From: Methanospirillum purgamenti
GTDB taxonomy: Archaea; Halobacteriota; Methanomicrobia; Methanomicrobiales; Methanospirillaceae
Direction: 5' to 3' (one strand)
Length of the DNA stretch: 64,000 bases
NCBI RefSeq assembly: GCF_018502485.1
Contig: NZ_CP075546.1
Below the pieces are notes generated by a model. That model was not told the DNA's origin and did no database searches. It saw only the letters and a program-made list of their open reading frames with translations. A program made the position numbers and the translations under genes. Below, one piece after another: positions 47,881-56,998 of the stretch. How positions within the stretch are numbered: the stretch's first letter is position 1; every line of letters begins with the position of its first letter.

Positions 47881-48354
47881 TTAAGAGTCAACAATAACTG
47901 GAGTTCCTTTTTCAATGGCATGAATATGAAGCTCAACAAGTTCCTGCATTTTTGGAACCTGAAACTGATTTGCAACATCCTGAATTGCTTCTAATAAATG
48001 CACTGCTTCCTCAAGATAACTCAGGATATCTGCGGCATAAATCTCAATACCAAACTCGTCCCGAAGGTACTGACTTATTTGCACATGATCAAGGCCGGAT
48101 TCCCGAAGTTCAATAATTTCTCTGACAAATTTCCTTTCCGGGCATCCACAAAAGGGATTGTCCTGGCATTTGCATGAGAGAAAACTCTTGATGAAAGTGA
48201 TTATCTGTTCCCTTGTTGATCTATCAAATGAGTCATAGGGAATCGAAAGGAGGGCTTCGAGGGTTGCACCATGAAATGCACCCTCAGGTAAGCGATATCC
48301 GATTAATTTTCCAATCTGACGATGATAACGAAGTCGTGCACGGGACGCAATCAC
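47881..48354 (-). CDS. Small Cys-rich archaeal protein resembling DUF5814
   Basis: 157 aa from a GTG that overlaps the upstream stop (GTGA). Core CKCQDNPFCGCPERKFVREIIELRESGLDH (about 61-90) has a compact Cys cluster, followed by DEFGIEIYAADILSYLEEAVHLLEAI. This matches, from memory, the C-terminal domain that archaea also attach to certain helicases (DUF5814). Here it stands alone. Likely metal-binding; possible nucleic-acid helper. Confidence 0.75.
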   Translation of the reverse strand: MIASRARLRYHRQIGKLIGYRLPEGAFHGATLEALLSIPYDSFDRSTREQIITFIKSFLSCKCQDNPFCGCPERKFVREIIELRESGLDHVQISQYLRDEFGIEIYAADILSYLEEAVHLLEAIQDVANQFQVPKMQELVELHIHAIEKGTPVIVDS

Positions 48355-48989
48355 GAAACTTCGCCTGCTTCCTCATCAAAGTTCTTCAGGGTACCCATTG
48401 CTTCATTGATGGTTTCAATCTGTATAAGCCACTCATCAAAGACTCCCATATCCTCGGAATCTTTGATGTATCTGCCACAACATGATTTACCGTTTATAAC
48501 ATTTGCACCGATATCAGCTGCAACGGCAAGTAGTTCCTCTGTGTTCTCCTCATCGATACCCCTCCCTTTTTTCACAAGTGCCTTGATGTCCTCTTCAAAA
48601 CCACCCTCAAGGAATTTCTTGGCAGATGCAAACAGGACAAGTAACTGGAAGTGCATGGGGGCTATGAGTTCAATCATATCCTCATCAACCTCCTGTTCCA
48701 TAATGATCCCCTCTACCTCGATGAGTTTTGTCATAGACTCATCCTTAGAGAACCGGTTATTCTGATAGAGTTTGATAATTTTCAATACTTCAATACAAAT
48801 ATCCTGATTAAATCCATTCAACATCTGGTATCCTTCAGGCATCTCGTCATCATCGCCACCTTCGAAATCAGCCTCACGCAGGGAGTTAATCCAGTTATCC
48901 CATCGCTCCTGACTGTAAAAGATATAGAAGAGCTTCATGGGAGCTTCTTCCTGCGCTGATGCCGAGTCTTTCTTTTTGCGTGGAGCCAT
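48351..48989 (-). CDS. DUF2150 family protein
   Basis: 212 aa from the ATG at 48989, which follows AGGTG at good distance; a longer frame adds 26 unlikely residues. A basic start (MAPRKKKDSASAQEE) is followed by FYSQERWDNWINSL, the acidic FEGGDDDEMPEG and a helical body ending GKSCCGRYIKDSED. It belongs to an archaeal family of unknown function, DUF2150. Coupled with the next gene. Confidence 0.88.
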   Translation of the reverse strand: MAPRKKKDSASAQEEAPMKLFYIFYSQERWDNWINSLREADFEGGDDDEMPEGYQMLNGFNQDICIEVLKIIKLYQNNRFSKDESMTKLIEVEGIIMEQEVDEDMIELIAPMHFQLLVLFASAKKFLEGGFEEDIKALVKKGRGIDEENTEELLAVAADIGANVINGKSCCGRYIKDSEDMGVFDEWLIQIETINEAMGTLKNFDEEAGEVS

Positions 48990-49103
48990 TACATACACCT
49001 GTGATTTGATCAGCATAAGAGTTTGTCGGCTGCACAACACATTCTGATCAGAGTCATCCCCTGACAACAGGCATTTTTGGACAGAACCTAAAGTACTGAC
49101 AAG

Positions 49104-50276
49104 ATGGAGCAGGATACCCGCAAGGTAGTGATGGTCCGGTTTGGAGAAATATTTTTAAAGAGCGAACCGGTGCGCAGGGAGTTTTTAAACAGATTACGTG
49201 ACAATATTCGGTCAGCTCTTAAAGCGAGTAATGTGGACGGATCGATTACTATCACCCGGAGCAGGATTCTTGTGAATGCTGAGTCATCTGAAGATCTTGT
49301 TCTCCTGCTCTCCAGAATTTTTGGCCTCATAGATATTTCTCCGGTTACTATCTGCGGAAACAGCATGGATGATCTCTGCGATGCTGCGTTGAAGGTTGCC
49401 AGATCCCATCTCGTTCCTCATACAAAATTTGCAGTACGGGCACGGAGGGAGGGAGTTGATGGATTTTCCAGTCAGGAACTTGCTGCAGAAGCAGGCTCCC
49501 GAATCATTACTGCCATTCCAGACCTGAAAGTGGATCTGACCACACCGGAATATGAGATCTTTATTGAGGCCCGCAAAGAAGGAGGAATGGTATATGATAC
49601 CAGGATTCCAGGACCTGGTGGTCTTCCTTATGGGACACAGGGAAAAGCGGTCTCTCTCATCTCTGCAGGAATAGATTCACCTGTTGCTGCATGGCTCATG
49701 ATGCGCAGAGGTGTCAGAATGGTTTTTCTCCACATTGCTCCTGGGAAGTTTGGTGGGACTGATATTCCAAAAAATATGTTGAACAATCTCTCAGCCCTCT
49801 CACGTTGGGTACCTGGTCTTGAATTACGGCTGGTTACCGTTCCTGCTGAACCACTTTATCAGGCATTAATGGATCTTTCTGAAGCAAAACTTCGGTGTGT
49901 TATATGCAAGCGGGCAATGCTGCTCCTTGCTGAGCAGTATGCGAGAGATACCGGCTGTGATGGTATTGTAACTGGAGATAACCTGGGGCAGGTTGCAACA
50001 CAGACACTTCACAACCTTGCTTCTATCTCTACCGGCATAGGGATTCCCATCTACCGGCCACTCATCGGGTATGATAAAGAGGAGATTATCTCCCTGGCAC
50101 GAAAGATAGGATCATTTTCTTCAGAGCCTGGAGACACATCCTGCCATGCTCTGCCTCCCCGCCCGGTGACAAAGTCTGACACTGCTCAAATAGAGGCATC
50201 TCTTGCCCAGGTATCAATGAAGGCAGTTATCAGCGATATACTGAGTCAGGCTACGATAACAAAAATAAAGTTATGA
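49104..50276 (+). CDS. thiI: tRNA sulfurtransferase ThiI
   Basis: 390 aa. N-terminal ferredoxin-like domain (VVMVRFGEIFLKS), THUMP (about 60-165), then the PP-loop pyrophosphatase domain with SLISAGIDSPVAAWLMMRRG. A CVIC motif (CxxC, in LRCVICKRAML) is present; methanogen ThiI uses such a pair for sulfur transfer. There is no rhodanese extension. It makes 4-thiouridine in tRNA. It is convergent with pscS, another persulfide-using tRNA enzyme. Confidence 0.95.
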   Translation: MEQDTRKVVMVRFGEIFLKSEPVRREFLNRLRDNIRSALKASNVDGSITITRSRILVNAESSEDLVLLLSRIFGLIDISPVTICGNSMDDLCDAALKVARSHLVPHTKFAVRARREGVDGFSSQELAAEAGSRIITAIPDLKVDLTTPEYEIFIEARKEGGMVYDTRIPGPGGLPYGTQGKAVSLISAGIDSPVAAWLMMRRGVRMVFLHIAPGKFGGTDIPKNMLNNLSALSRWVPGLELRLVTVPAEPLYQALMDLSEAKLRCVICKRAMLLLAEQYARDTGCDGIVTGDNLGQVATQTLHNLASISTGIGIPIYRPLIGYDKEEIISLARKIGSFSSEPGDTSCHALPPRPVTKSDTAQIEASLAQVSMKAVISDILSQATITKIKL

Positions 50277-50310
50277 AGCAGGTTATTTTTTCGTTTGAAA
50301 AATGTAATGT

Positions 50311-51483
50311 TCAGGCAATTCCTTCAGCTTTTGCAATCTCGACAAATGCATCAGCAACATACGATGCCTGTTCCTTTGTTATGCCATAACTATTGAATTT
50401 CCAGACTCTGGTTGAACCTGCAAGAATGCCGGTTATCCCCCGTTCCCGAAGTGCACTTGTCAGGAAAAATCCTTTCTTTTTATGTTTTTTTGCTACTTTA
50501 TCAAATGAATCGGTGGTATTCATTCTGGTCAGAGTATGCCTCCGAGGGTATTCACTCTGAACTTGTGTTCCATCTATTGTCAGGAGTGCATCAACAATCA
50601 TATTACCGTACCTGACCTGGGCATCAAATTCCTTCACTCGTTTCTTTACATGAGGGAAAGAGGCCATCATTCCAACAGAGGTCACACCCATCAGGGTGCA
50701 TCCCATCATCTCCACTTCTTTGACTCCGAATGTTCTGCCGGTGAGATCACCTTTTACTCCGGTTGTTCTGAGGACAGTTTCTGCCCATTCATTGGTAGTT
50801 GCAAGCACTCCTGATGGTGCAGGGGCTGCCATACTTTTATGGCCTGATCCTACCAGAAAATCCGCACCCAGTTCTTTCCCATCTACTTCCATAATTCCAA
50901 TTGTATATGCTCCGTTACAGAGAACGGGGATATCATATTGATGAGCAACTTTTATGAGATCCTTAACCGGGTGTTGATTCCCGTACTGATAGTCAACTTG
51001 TTCAACAAACATTAAGGCAGGAGTCTTCCCTGTTGTTTTTATTACCTCTTCTATCCTGGAAGCTGCAGCATCGGGGGTTATAATATGCGAGTCATTTGCA
51101 GGTATCTCAAACGGTTGAGCTCGTGCCTGCTCTACTGAAAGAAACTCTGTATAGTGAGAATATGCAGTTAAAAGAACTGGATCATCAGGTTTTACCAATG
51201 CGTCTGCAACCGCCTGAAAACCTCGTCGAGCTCCTGGGACAAGACGTGCGGTGTCCATATTGAGAAATGTAGCCAGATCTTTGTGAAATTCAGCAAGGGG
51301 TGGCTTTGAGATATGATCAAGTCTGAACGGTTTTGTACAATGATCACAGACTGAATATCCATCTCCATATGCGAGGACTGCTTTCATCGCATCGGTGGTA
51401 AGCCGACCACCTGCCTGAATGGGATCAAGATTGATGAAAAGCTCGTCAATCTGTCTGGTGTCAATACCTTCACCGCAGTTCAT
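50311..51483 (-). CDS. pscS: O-phospho-L-seryl-tRNA:Cys-tRNA synthase (SepCysS)
   Basis: 390 aa, PLP fold-type I. PLP lysine in LVGSGHKSMAAPAPSG (about 222-237), the Gly/Arg block VPGARRGFQAVADALV, and N-terminal cysteines SVCDHCTKPF plus the early MNCGEG, which fit the essential Cys residues for persulfide chemistry. It converts phosphoseryl-tRNA-Cys to Cys-tRNA-Cys. It overlaps the small upstream ORF by ATGA. Confidence 0.95.
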   Translation of the reverse strand: MNCGEGIDTRQIDELFINLDPIQAGGRLTTDAMKAVLAYGDGYSVCDHCTKPFRLDHISKPPLAEFHKDLATFLNMDTARLVPGARRGFQAVADALVKPDDPVLLTAYSHYTEFLSVEQARAQPFEIPANDSHIITPDAAASRIEEVIKTTGKTPALMFVEQVDYQYGNQHPVKDLIKVAHQYDIPVLCNGAYTIGIMEVDGKELGADFLVGSGHKSMAAPAPSGVLATTNEWAETVLRTTGVKGDLTGRTFGVKEVEMMGCTLMGVTSVGMMASFPHVKKRVKEFDAQVRYGNMIVDALLTIDGTQVQSEYPRRHTLTRMNTTDSFDKVAKKHKKKGFFLTSALRERGITGILAGSTRVWKFNSYGITKEQASYVADAFVEIAKAEGIA

Positions 51484-51662
51484 AAGAGGAGTTCCTCCTT
51501 TAATATTGCAACTTGTTTCTCCAACTTCCCAAGAATTTTTTCTGCTTCTGTTTTTTGCTCCGCTGATAATCGATGGTGCGGGACGGTGTCCCGAAGTATG
51601 CCTCTGACATCAGTTAGCAGGTATAGTCCCTGAAATACGGCATCTACCGCCCGTTTTGACAT
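51480..51662 (-). CDS. Small protein coupled to SepCysS
   Basis: 60 aa from the ATG at 51662. The longer open frame upstream has no supporting start. Two helices, with a C-terminal heptad-like stretch (EAEKILGKLEKQVAILKEELLL) suited to coiled-coil contact. It ends inside the SepCysS start codon. A docking or scaffold role for SepCysS is suggested by position alone; I do not recognise the family with confidence. Confidence 0.65.
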   Translation of the reverse strand: MSKRAVDAVFQGLYLLTDVRGILRDTVPHHRLSAEQKTEAEKILGKLEKQVAILKEELLL

Positions 51663-51815
51663 AAAATCACCTGTTATATGGTTGGTGTCATGATGCAATA
51701 AGAGAAACGATTCCATACACCTGTGGTATAAAAATGGATTAGATAGTTCCACACCTTGGGTGGGATTTTTATAAAAAAAAATAATGAATCTGGTTTTGGA
51801 TTGATTGCTGGTTGA

Positions 51816-52703
51816 TCAATACTGGCAGTCCTGCTTACCTTCGAGTACAGCACCCCGGCAACAGGTCTGTGTTTTTGGATTATAGCAGGTATCCCCGCAT
51901 TTTTGATAGCCTATCCCATCAAATACCTGCTTTTGACAGCATGATTGGGTTTTCGGGTTATAACATCCATCTCCGCATGGCTGATATCCGGTTCCATCAT
52001 AAACCTGTTCCTGGCAGCAGGTTTGGACCTTTGGATTAAAACAGGTATCTCCACATGGCTGGTATCCAAATCCATCATACACTATCCCATTGCAACATGA
52101 CTGGCTTTTTGGATCAAACGTTTTTCCTCCACAAAACATCACGCCCTTTCCATCATATACTTTATTTTGTGAGCAAAACTGGATTTCAGAATCATAACAG
52201 GCATTACCACATTCTTTCCAGTTCGCACCTTCGTAGGTTTTATTATTACAACATGACTGGGTTGATGAATCATAACATTCGTCTCCACAGGCTCGCCAGA
52301 ACCTGCCGTCAAGTATCTGACCATTACAACACGACTGAGTATCGGGATTAAACTGTACACCATGGCAGGTTGACAAACATCTGCTGCCATTTACTGGGTA
52401 TCCTTCACAACAGACCTGCTTTTCTTTATTAAAACAGACTCCTTTGCATTCTCCCCACATAAGCCCGTCATATACCTGACCTCTACAACACGATTGTGTA
52501 CTTGGATCATAGCAACTGTCACCGCAGGGGACAATTTTTGATTTGTCATCATAGACCGTTCCCTGACAACAGGCTTGCTTCCCAGGATCATAAGAACTGT
52601 CTCCACAGGGGACAAGAGCAGCATATGCACTGGATATTAAAACCAAAGAAATCACTGCAAGAAAAAGAATATGCCCCGCAATTTTGATACACAGATTTTG
52701 CAT
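51816..52703 (-). CDS. Secreted galaxin-like di-cysteine repeat protein
   Basis: 295 aa from the ATG at 52703 (an upstream TTG frame was rejected). Signal peptide FLAVISLVLISSAYA. Almost the whole mature part is ten tandem repeats of about 25-27 residues with consensus PCGDxCYxPxTQSCCxGxVYDG, each bearing two single Cys and a CC pair. The pattern resembles the repeats of galaxin, a coral skeleton protein. Disulfide-rich, exported, no anchor seen. Later repeats (YNPKTQSCCQKQVFDGIGYQ) are closest to each other, indicating recent expansion. Confidence 0.88.
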   Translation of the reverse strand: MQNLCIKIAGHILFLAVISLVLISSAYAALVPCGDSSYDPGKQACCQGTVYDDKSKIVPCGDSCYDPSTQSCCRGQVYDGLMWGECKGVCFNKEKQVCCEGYPVNGSRCLSTCHGVQFNPDTQSCCNGQILDGRFWRACGDECYDSSTQSCCNNKTYEGANWKECGNACYDSEIQFCSQNKVYDGKGVMFCGGKTFDPKSQSCCNGIVYDGFGYQPCGDTCFNPKVQTCCQEQVYDGTGYQPCGDGCYNPKTQSCCQKQVFDGIGYQKCGDTCYNPKTQTCCRGAVLEGKQDCQY

Positions 52704-52833
52704 GTAATTTTGTACAGTTTCATGGTTCAAGTAGTCTTCGCTTCCTGTTTTTACTCAGTTTTATCAAATACCAAGGATGGGTATACGTATCGTTCAATTA
52801 TTATTACATCCGGATTGATACACCTATCATACT

Positions 52834-54309
52834 ATGGAGGATAGGTATAACCAACTGACCGGGACAGATGTTCTGACGTATCGGTGGATTGTTCCGTCGG
52901 AGAGCATGACTGCTGTTGGGGAACTGGTTGTCGTATCAGATGAGAAAAAAAGCATCAGGTATTTTACACGAGTCACCGGCATGCATCATGAATATGAATC
53001 TGGAGGAGTCCTGGTCACTGGATTTCCTATTGGTTGTATCGGATCAGATAACATCTTTCGAAAGCCCCGGACAATCCCTCCACTTCATTCTCCGGTTCGC
53101 GGGATGGATACAGAAGAAATCTCTCTTCTTAATATGTTCATGGGAGATCTTGAAATGGGATGTATGATGAGTGGGAACCGGTTGATATCTGAGATCCCTG
53201 TTGGAATTCCTCCTTCTGTATTAAATCAGCATTTGGGGATTTTTGCAACGACCGGGATGGGAAAAAGCAATCTCATGAAAGTGTTGTGTGCATCGGCTAT
53301 CGTTACGAGAAAAGCCGGGATTCTCCTTACCGATCCTCATGGGGAATATGCAACCGGACAACCAGGAGATCCTCATGCTTGCGGACTTGTCCACCACCCT
53401 CTGGCTCATGTAGGACTTTCTGTTTTTACTATCCGGGATGAGTCATTTGCCAGAATGCATGGATTAAAACCGTTGAAGATATCACATTCTGATCTCTCCA
53501 TAGCAGATCTGGGTCTGATTTTTGACCTTTCGCACGATCAATATGAAGTCATCCATCTTCTGATGCCGTTTAAAACCGACGAGATTCTTGATTTTTTTAT
53601 ACATGATGATGTCGAATCACTTCCATCTCATCTTCGGACGACAGCATACATCGGAAATCATCAGGATATAGCTCAACGAGTCAGGTCTGCGTCACCTGAT
53701 GCACTGCGTCTGGTTCAGCGACAGATAAGAACTCTTCTAGATCTCACGTCTGGTTTTGTCAATAAAACAGAATCATCATTTCCGGAGATTATCTCTGCTC
53801 TTGACGAGAACAAAGTTGTCTTGATTGACATTCCTGGGATGAGTGATGCTGCTGAATTGTTTGTTCTCTCAGCGATATCCCGGTCTATTTTTAAAGACCG
53901 GCAAAACCGGTTTATAAATGAAGGTTTATCGCAAACAAATGGGAATATTCTCATTTCAATTGAAGAAGCTCAACGTGTTCTTTCTCAGCGATCTGAAAAG
54001 ACTGGAATATTTCGTGAGATAGCAATGGAAGGGCGTAAATTTGGTGTTGGGATAGGTGTAATTACCCAACAACCAAAAAATATTGATCAACGGGTATTAG
54101 CCCAGATGAACACTCTTATTGTAATGGGGCTTGCTGATCGCCAGGATCGTGAGATTATCGCTTCATCTGCGAAACATGATCTCAGAATTCTGGATACCGA
54201 AATTCAGACGCTTGACCGGGGTGAGGCCATTATCTCAACAATTGGTATTCCCTTTCCGGTCAGTTGTCATATTCACCATTTTGAGGAGTACCTCAATTGG
54301 TATTCCTAA
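52834..54309 (+). CDS. HerA/DUF87-type ATPase
   Basis: 491 aa. An N-terminal HAS-barrel-like region (about 10-80) is followed by a hexameric AAA+/FtsK-HerA ATPase: Walker A GIFATTGMGKSNLMK (Gly141-Ser145), TDPHGEYA, Walker B NILISIEEAQRV and the sensor/Arg-finger region EGRKFGVGIGVITQQP. It is a DNA translocase that in archaea usually works with the nuclease NurA in end resection. No NurA gene is adjacent. Confidence 0.9.
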   Translation: MEDRYNQLTGTDVLTYRWIVPSESMTAVGELVVVSDEKKSIRYFTRVTGMHHEYESGGVLVTGFPIGCIGSDNIFRKPRTIPPLHSPVRGMDTEEISLLNMFMGDLEMGCMMSGNRLISEIPVGIPPSVLNQHLGIFATTGMGKSNLMKVLCASAIVTRKAGILLTDPHGEYATGQPGDPHACGLVHHPLAHVGLSVFTIRDESFARMHGLKPLKISHSDLSIADLGLIFDLSHDQYEVIHLLMPFKTDEILDFFIHDDVESLPSHLRTTAYIGNHQDIAQRVRSASPDALRLVQRQIRTLLDLTSGFVNKTESSFPEIISALDENKVVLIDIPGMSDAAELFVLSAISRSIFKDRQNRFINEGLSQTNGNILISIEEAQRVLSQRSEKTGIFREIAMEGRKFGVGIGVITQQPKNIDQRVLAQMNTLIVMGLADRQDREIIASSAKHDLRILDTEIQTLDRGEAIISTIGIPFPVSCHIHHFEEYLNWYS

Positions 54310-54315
54310 ACCTCA

Positions 54316-55176
54316 TTACGATCTAATTTCCTTTTGAAAGGCTATCCAGAGAAGTATGCCTGAGAAGACCAGTCCTCCAACAAGATTTCCAAGGGTGACT
54401 GGTAGAAGGTTATTGAGGAGAAAAACACTCCATGCGAGATTTCCTGCAAGTGGTCCGACTTCTGCTACCTGTAACGGAGTAAGATACGGGGCTGAGAAAA
54501 GTCCTGCAGGTATCAGGCAGGCATTTGTGATCGCATGTTCCATCCCGGTTGATGCTAAAGCCATTGATGGAAACCATATTCCTGCAATTTTTCCAATCGC
54601 ATCATCGGCACAGATTCCAAGAAGAACCGCCAGGTTCAGGAGCCATCCGGCTGCAAGAGCTTTTAAGAAACATGAAAGTATCCCTGCTGCTCCCGGGTAG
54701 CTACATCGCTCCGCAGCAAATGCCACCATAGAAACAGCATAGGATCCAGCCGCGTATCCTTCAGAACCTGGCTGAAGTAACACTCCGAATGTAATCAGCC
54801 CTGCAAACCCGAATGCCCCTATTATATTCCCAAGATATGACAGAATCCAGATCCTGAGAACTGAAAGTATTCCAGTATTAAATGAAAATGCGGCAAATGG
54901 TGCCAGCATCGCATCTCCGGTAAATAGTTCAGCACCGGTCAGTACAATCAGGATTAGTCCAAGAGGGAATACAAGACCCATGAGAAACTGAGCGATTCCT
55001 ATCCCAAGCGTTGCGGCAACACCTGATGATACAATAATCATCAGGACTCCACCCATTCCCATATATGCTCCGGCCATTCCACCACGAAGAAGGAGATTCC
55101 AGCCAGGGAGCGACATCCGGTATCTTCCGGCTTTTGCGCCTTGTGCAATGATTTCGTAAGGAGAATGATAACTCAT
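54316..55176 (-). CDS. Formate/nitrite transporter family protein
   Basis: 286 aa from the ATG at 55176, which follows GAGGATAG; a longer frame adds 19 residues. Six membrane helices and FNT motifs: LLRGGMAGAYMGMGG, LIVLTGAELFTGDAM, SYLGNIIGAFGFA and TGMEHAITNACLIPAG, where His is part of the pore. It probably carries formate as a substrate for hydrogen-free methanogenesis; nitrite is an alternative. Last gene of the leftward set. Confidence 0.92.
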   Translation of the reverse strand: MSYHSPYEIIAQGAKAGRYRMSLPGWNLLLRGGMAGAYMGMGGVLMIIVSSGVAATLGIGIAQFLMGLVFPLGLILIVLTGAELFTGDAMLAPFAAFSFNTGILSVLRIWILSYLGNIIGAFGFAGLITFGVLLQPGSEGYAAGSYAVSMVAFAAERCSYPGAAGILSCFLKALAAGWLLNLAVLLGICADDAIGKIAGIWFPSMALASTGMEHAITNACLIPAGLFSAPYLTPLQVAEVGPLAGNLAWSVFLLNNLLPVTLGNLVGGLVFSGILLWIAFQKEIRS

Positions 55177-55242
55177 TTCTACTATCCTCAAATTATTGAC
55201 TTCTCTTTCAGTACACCCAAGTCTTTTCATCACAAAGTATTT

Positions 55243-56982
55243 TCAGGTGATCACCATGTAAGCAATAACTGATAATACAACCGCAAGGAGTAACATTCCG
55301 GCACTGATAGGGACAACATACACGAGAATGGTATTTACTATACTTGCGAGCTGGGCAATTGAATCAGATCCAAAGATGATTACTCCGTTGCAGGTCGCAG
55401 AACTTCCAGCTGCACGGGCATCAGATCTATCGTCAAGGGCACTTTCTACACCATCGAGAACATGACTGACAATATCATCCGGAGATATTCGAAATCCTAC
55501 TGGATTTTTCCCGCTGATGGTATTGACAACATGAGTGTCAGTGGTCATAATTTCAGCCTCATCTACAAGAGTAAGAACCTCATCTCTGATTCGCTCTCGT
55601 ACTCCCTGAGCCATGTTGTTCCCGTCAATGAGAATATATGCAGTCGTCTTCCCCGTGTCTGTGATCAGTACCTGAAGTCCGATGTCTCCAATTCCTTCCT
55701 CTCTCGTATAGGGAAGTGGAAGATGTACATACCCGATTTTGAGGGGAAAGAGTGGAACCTTTTCCCAGGTGTCCATGGCCTGTGAAGCAGCAGTGAAGTA
55801 TTCATGTGCAGTTCTGGTTCCTGGAAGGATAACATCAATCTCTTCACCAAGACAGTTATGTGCATCAATAAAACCGATATGGGGGGTGATTTTATGTCCT
55901 TCACAAATTATTGCATGTCCGATTCCAAAATCAATGTCTTCGGTTTTATCTGGAGATCGGGTACTTACCATAAGAAGTGTGTCACCGATTCGCTGATATA
56001 ATAATGAGACAGTTCCTGCCTGAATTCTACCAGATACTCCTGCTGTCGTGTGCCACTTGAGTTGTTCCCTCGTCTCGTTTACTGCATCCACGATCTTGTC
56101 GATTTCAGATTCAGAAACAAGATTATAATCATGAGTGGCACATCCGTGAGCAACCATCATTTCTTCATCAAATCTGCCTCGGAGTATTGATGGAAGATTA
56201 CCTCCCCCTATCTCTCCCATAGGACCGGGATGCACATTTGGTATGGTAAATATGAGATCTTTTTTTCCTTCTCTTTGAAAGAAAATGCTCACCTGAGGTA
56301 CCCATGCTTCCTGACCAATTCCCCTGAAAAAATCCTCCATGCCTTTGTCACCATCAGTAAGATGGGCAATGAAAGCATTCAGAAATTTAAGGCCTCTAAT
56401 GCGAAATGCCCGGTACAATGGTCGGTCAATAAGCCAGATCAGTATGGTAAATCCGGTTCCAAAAAAGATCATCAGGACCGGAGCAAGTACCAAAAAAGGA
56501 TCCGGGAGGATGAAAGAGACAAGCAGCCATCCGGCCAGACTTTGAATTACTGCCGGAAACACCATACGTGTCGTCCGGTAATCGGCTATCGAAACAAGGA
56601 CTAAAAGCCTGACTCCAAAGATAAATCCTAAGGAGAGGGCATAGCATAAATCAAGCAAATCCTGCAGGAAAATCAGTCCGATAAGGGTAATCAGACATGA
56701 GAACAGAGTGCATGAAACAGCTAGAAGAGCACTCCGGTTCCAGGTCATCTGCCGGTTTTGAATAATAATGAGTGGTCTTGTCAGAAGAAATGCTAAAAAA
56801 CCTGGTAAAATAAAAGCCAAAAGGCCGAACCATTCATATGAAGGATCCAGTCTTCGGGAGAGAAATTCTATCAGAAGTCCCAGAATTATCAGAATAATTA
56901 ATGATGCAGGCCACCGAGGTGCGGTGAAGATATACTTTGACATCTTCTCCATCCGCACTGCACTTCCGGGTACTGAATCCAT
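55243..56982 (-). CDS. DUF2070 family membrane protein
   Basis: 579 aa. About six N-terminal membrane helices (20-195), then a soluble domain with the family's IFTIPNVHPGPMGEIGGGNLPSIL and IGFIDAHNCLGEEIDVI, and a C-terminal helix pair (about 540-575). His/Asp-rich motifs suggest a metal-binding hydrolase-like domain. This is the archaeal DUF2070 family; function unknown. Alternative ATGs at residues 11 and 14 are possible. Confidence 0.9.
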   Translation of the reverse strand: MDSVPGSAVRMEKMSKYIFTAPRWPASLIILIILGLLIEFLSRRLDPSYEWFGLLAFILPGFLAFLLTRPLIIIQNRQMTWNRSALLAVSCTLFSCLITLIGLIFLQDLLDLCYALSLGFIFGVRLLVLVSIADYRTTRMVFPAVIQSLAGWLLVSFILPDPFLVLAPVLMIFFGTGFTILIWLIDRPLYRAFRIRGLKFLNAFIAHLTDGDKGMEDFFRGIGQEAWVPQVSIFFQREGKKDLIFTIPNVHPGPMGEIGGGNLPSILRGRFDEEMMVAHGCATHDYNLVSESEIDKIVDAVNETREQLKWHTTAGVSGRIQAGTVSLLYQRIGDTLLMVSTRSPDKTEDIDFGIGHAIICEGHKITPHIGFIDAHNCLGEEIDVILPGTRTAHEYFTAASQAMDTWEKVPLFPLKIGYVHLPLPYTREEGIGDIGLQVLITDTGKTTAYILIDGNNMAQGVRERIRDEVLTLVDEAEIMTTDTHVVNTISGKNPVGFRISPDDIVSHVLDGVESALDDRSDARAAGSSATCNGVIIFGSDSIAQLASIVNTILVYVVPISAGMLLLAVVLSVIAYMVIT

Positions 56983-56998
56983 ACAAATTTACCCGAGA

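Noticed and set aside
51816..52703. Regular DNA repeats as a possible CRISPR array
   Set aside because: The period is coding (about 26 codons) with conserved Cys codons and no constant repeat/variable spacer pattern.
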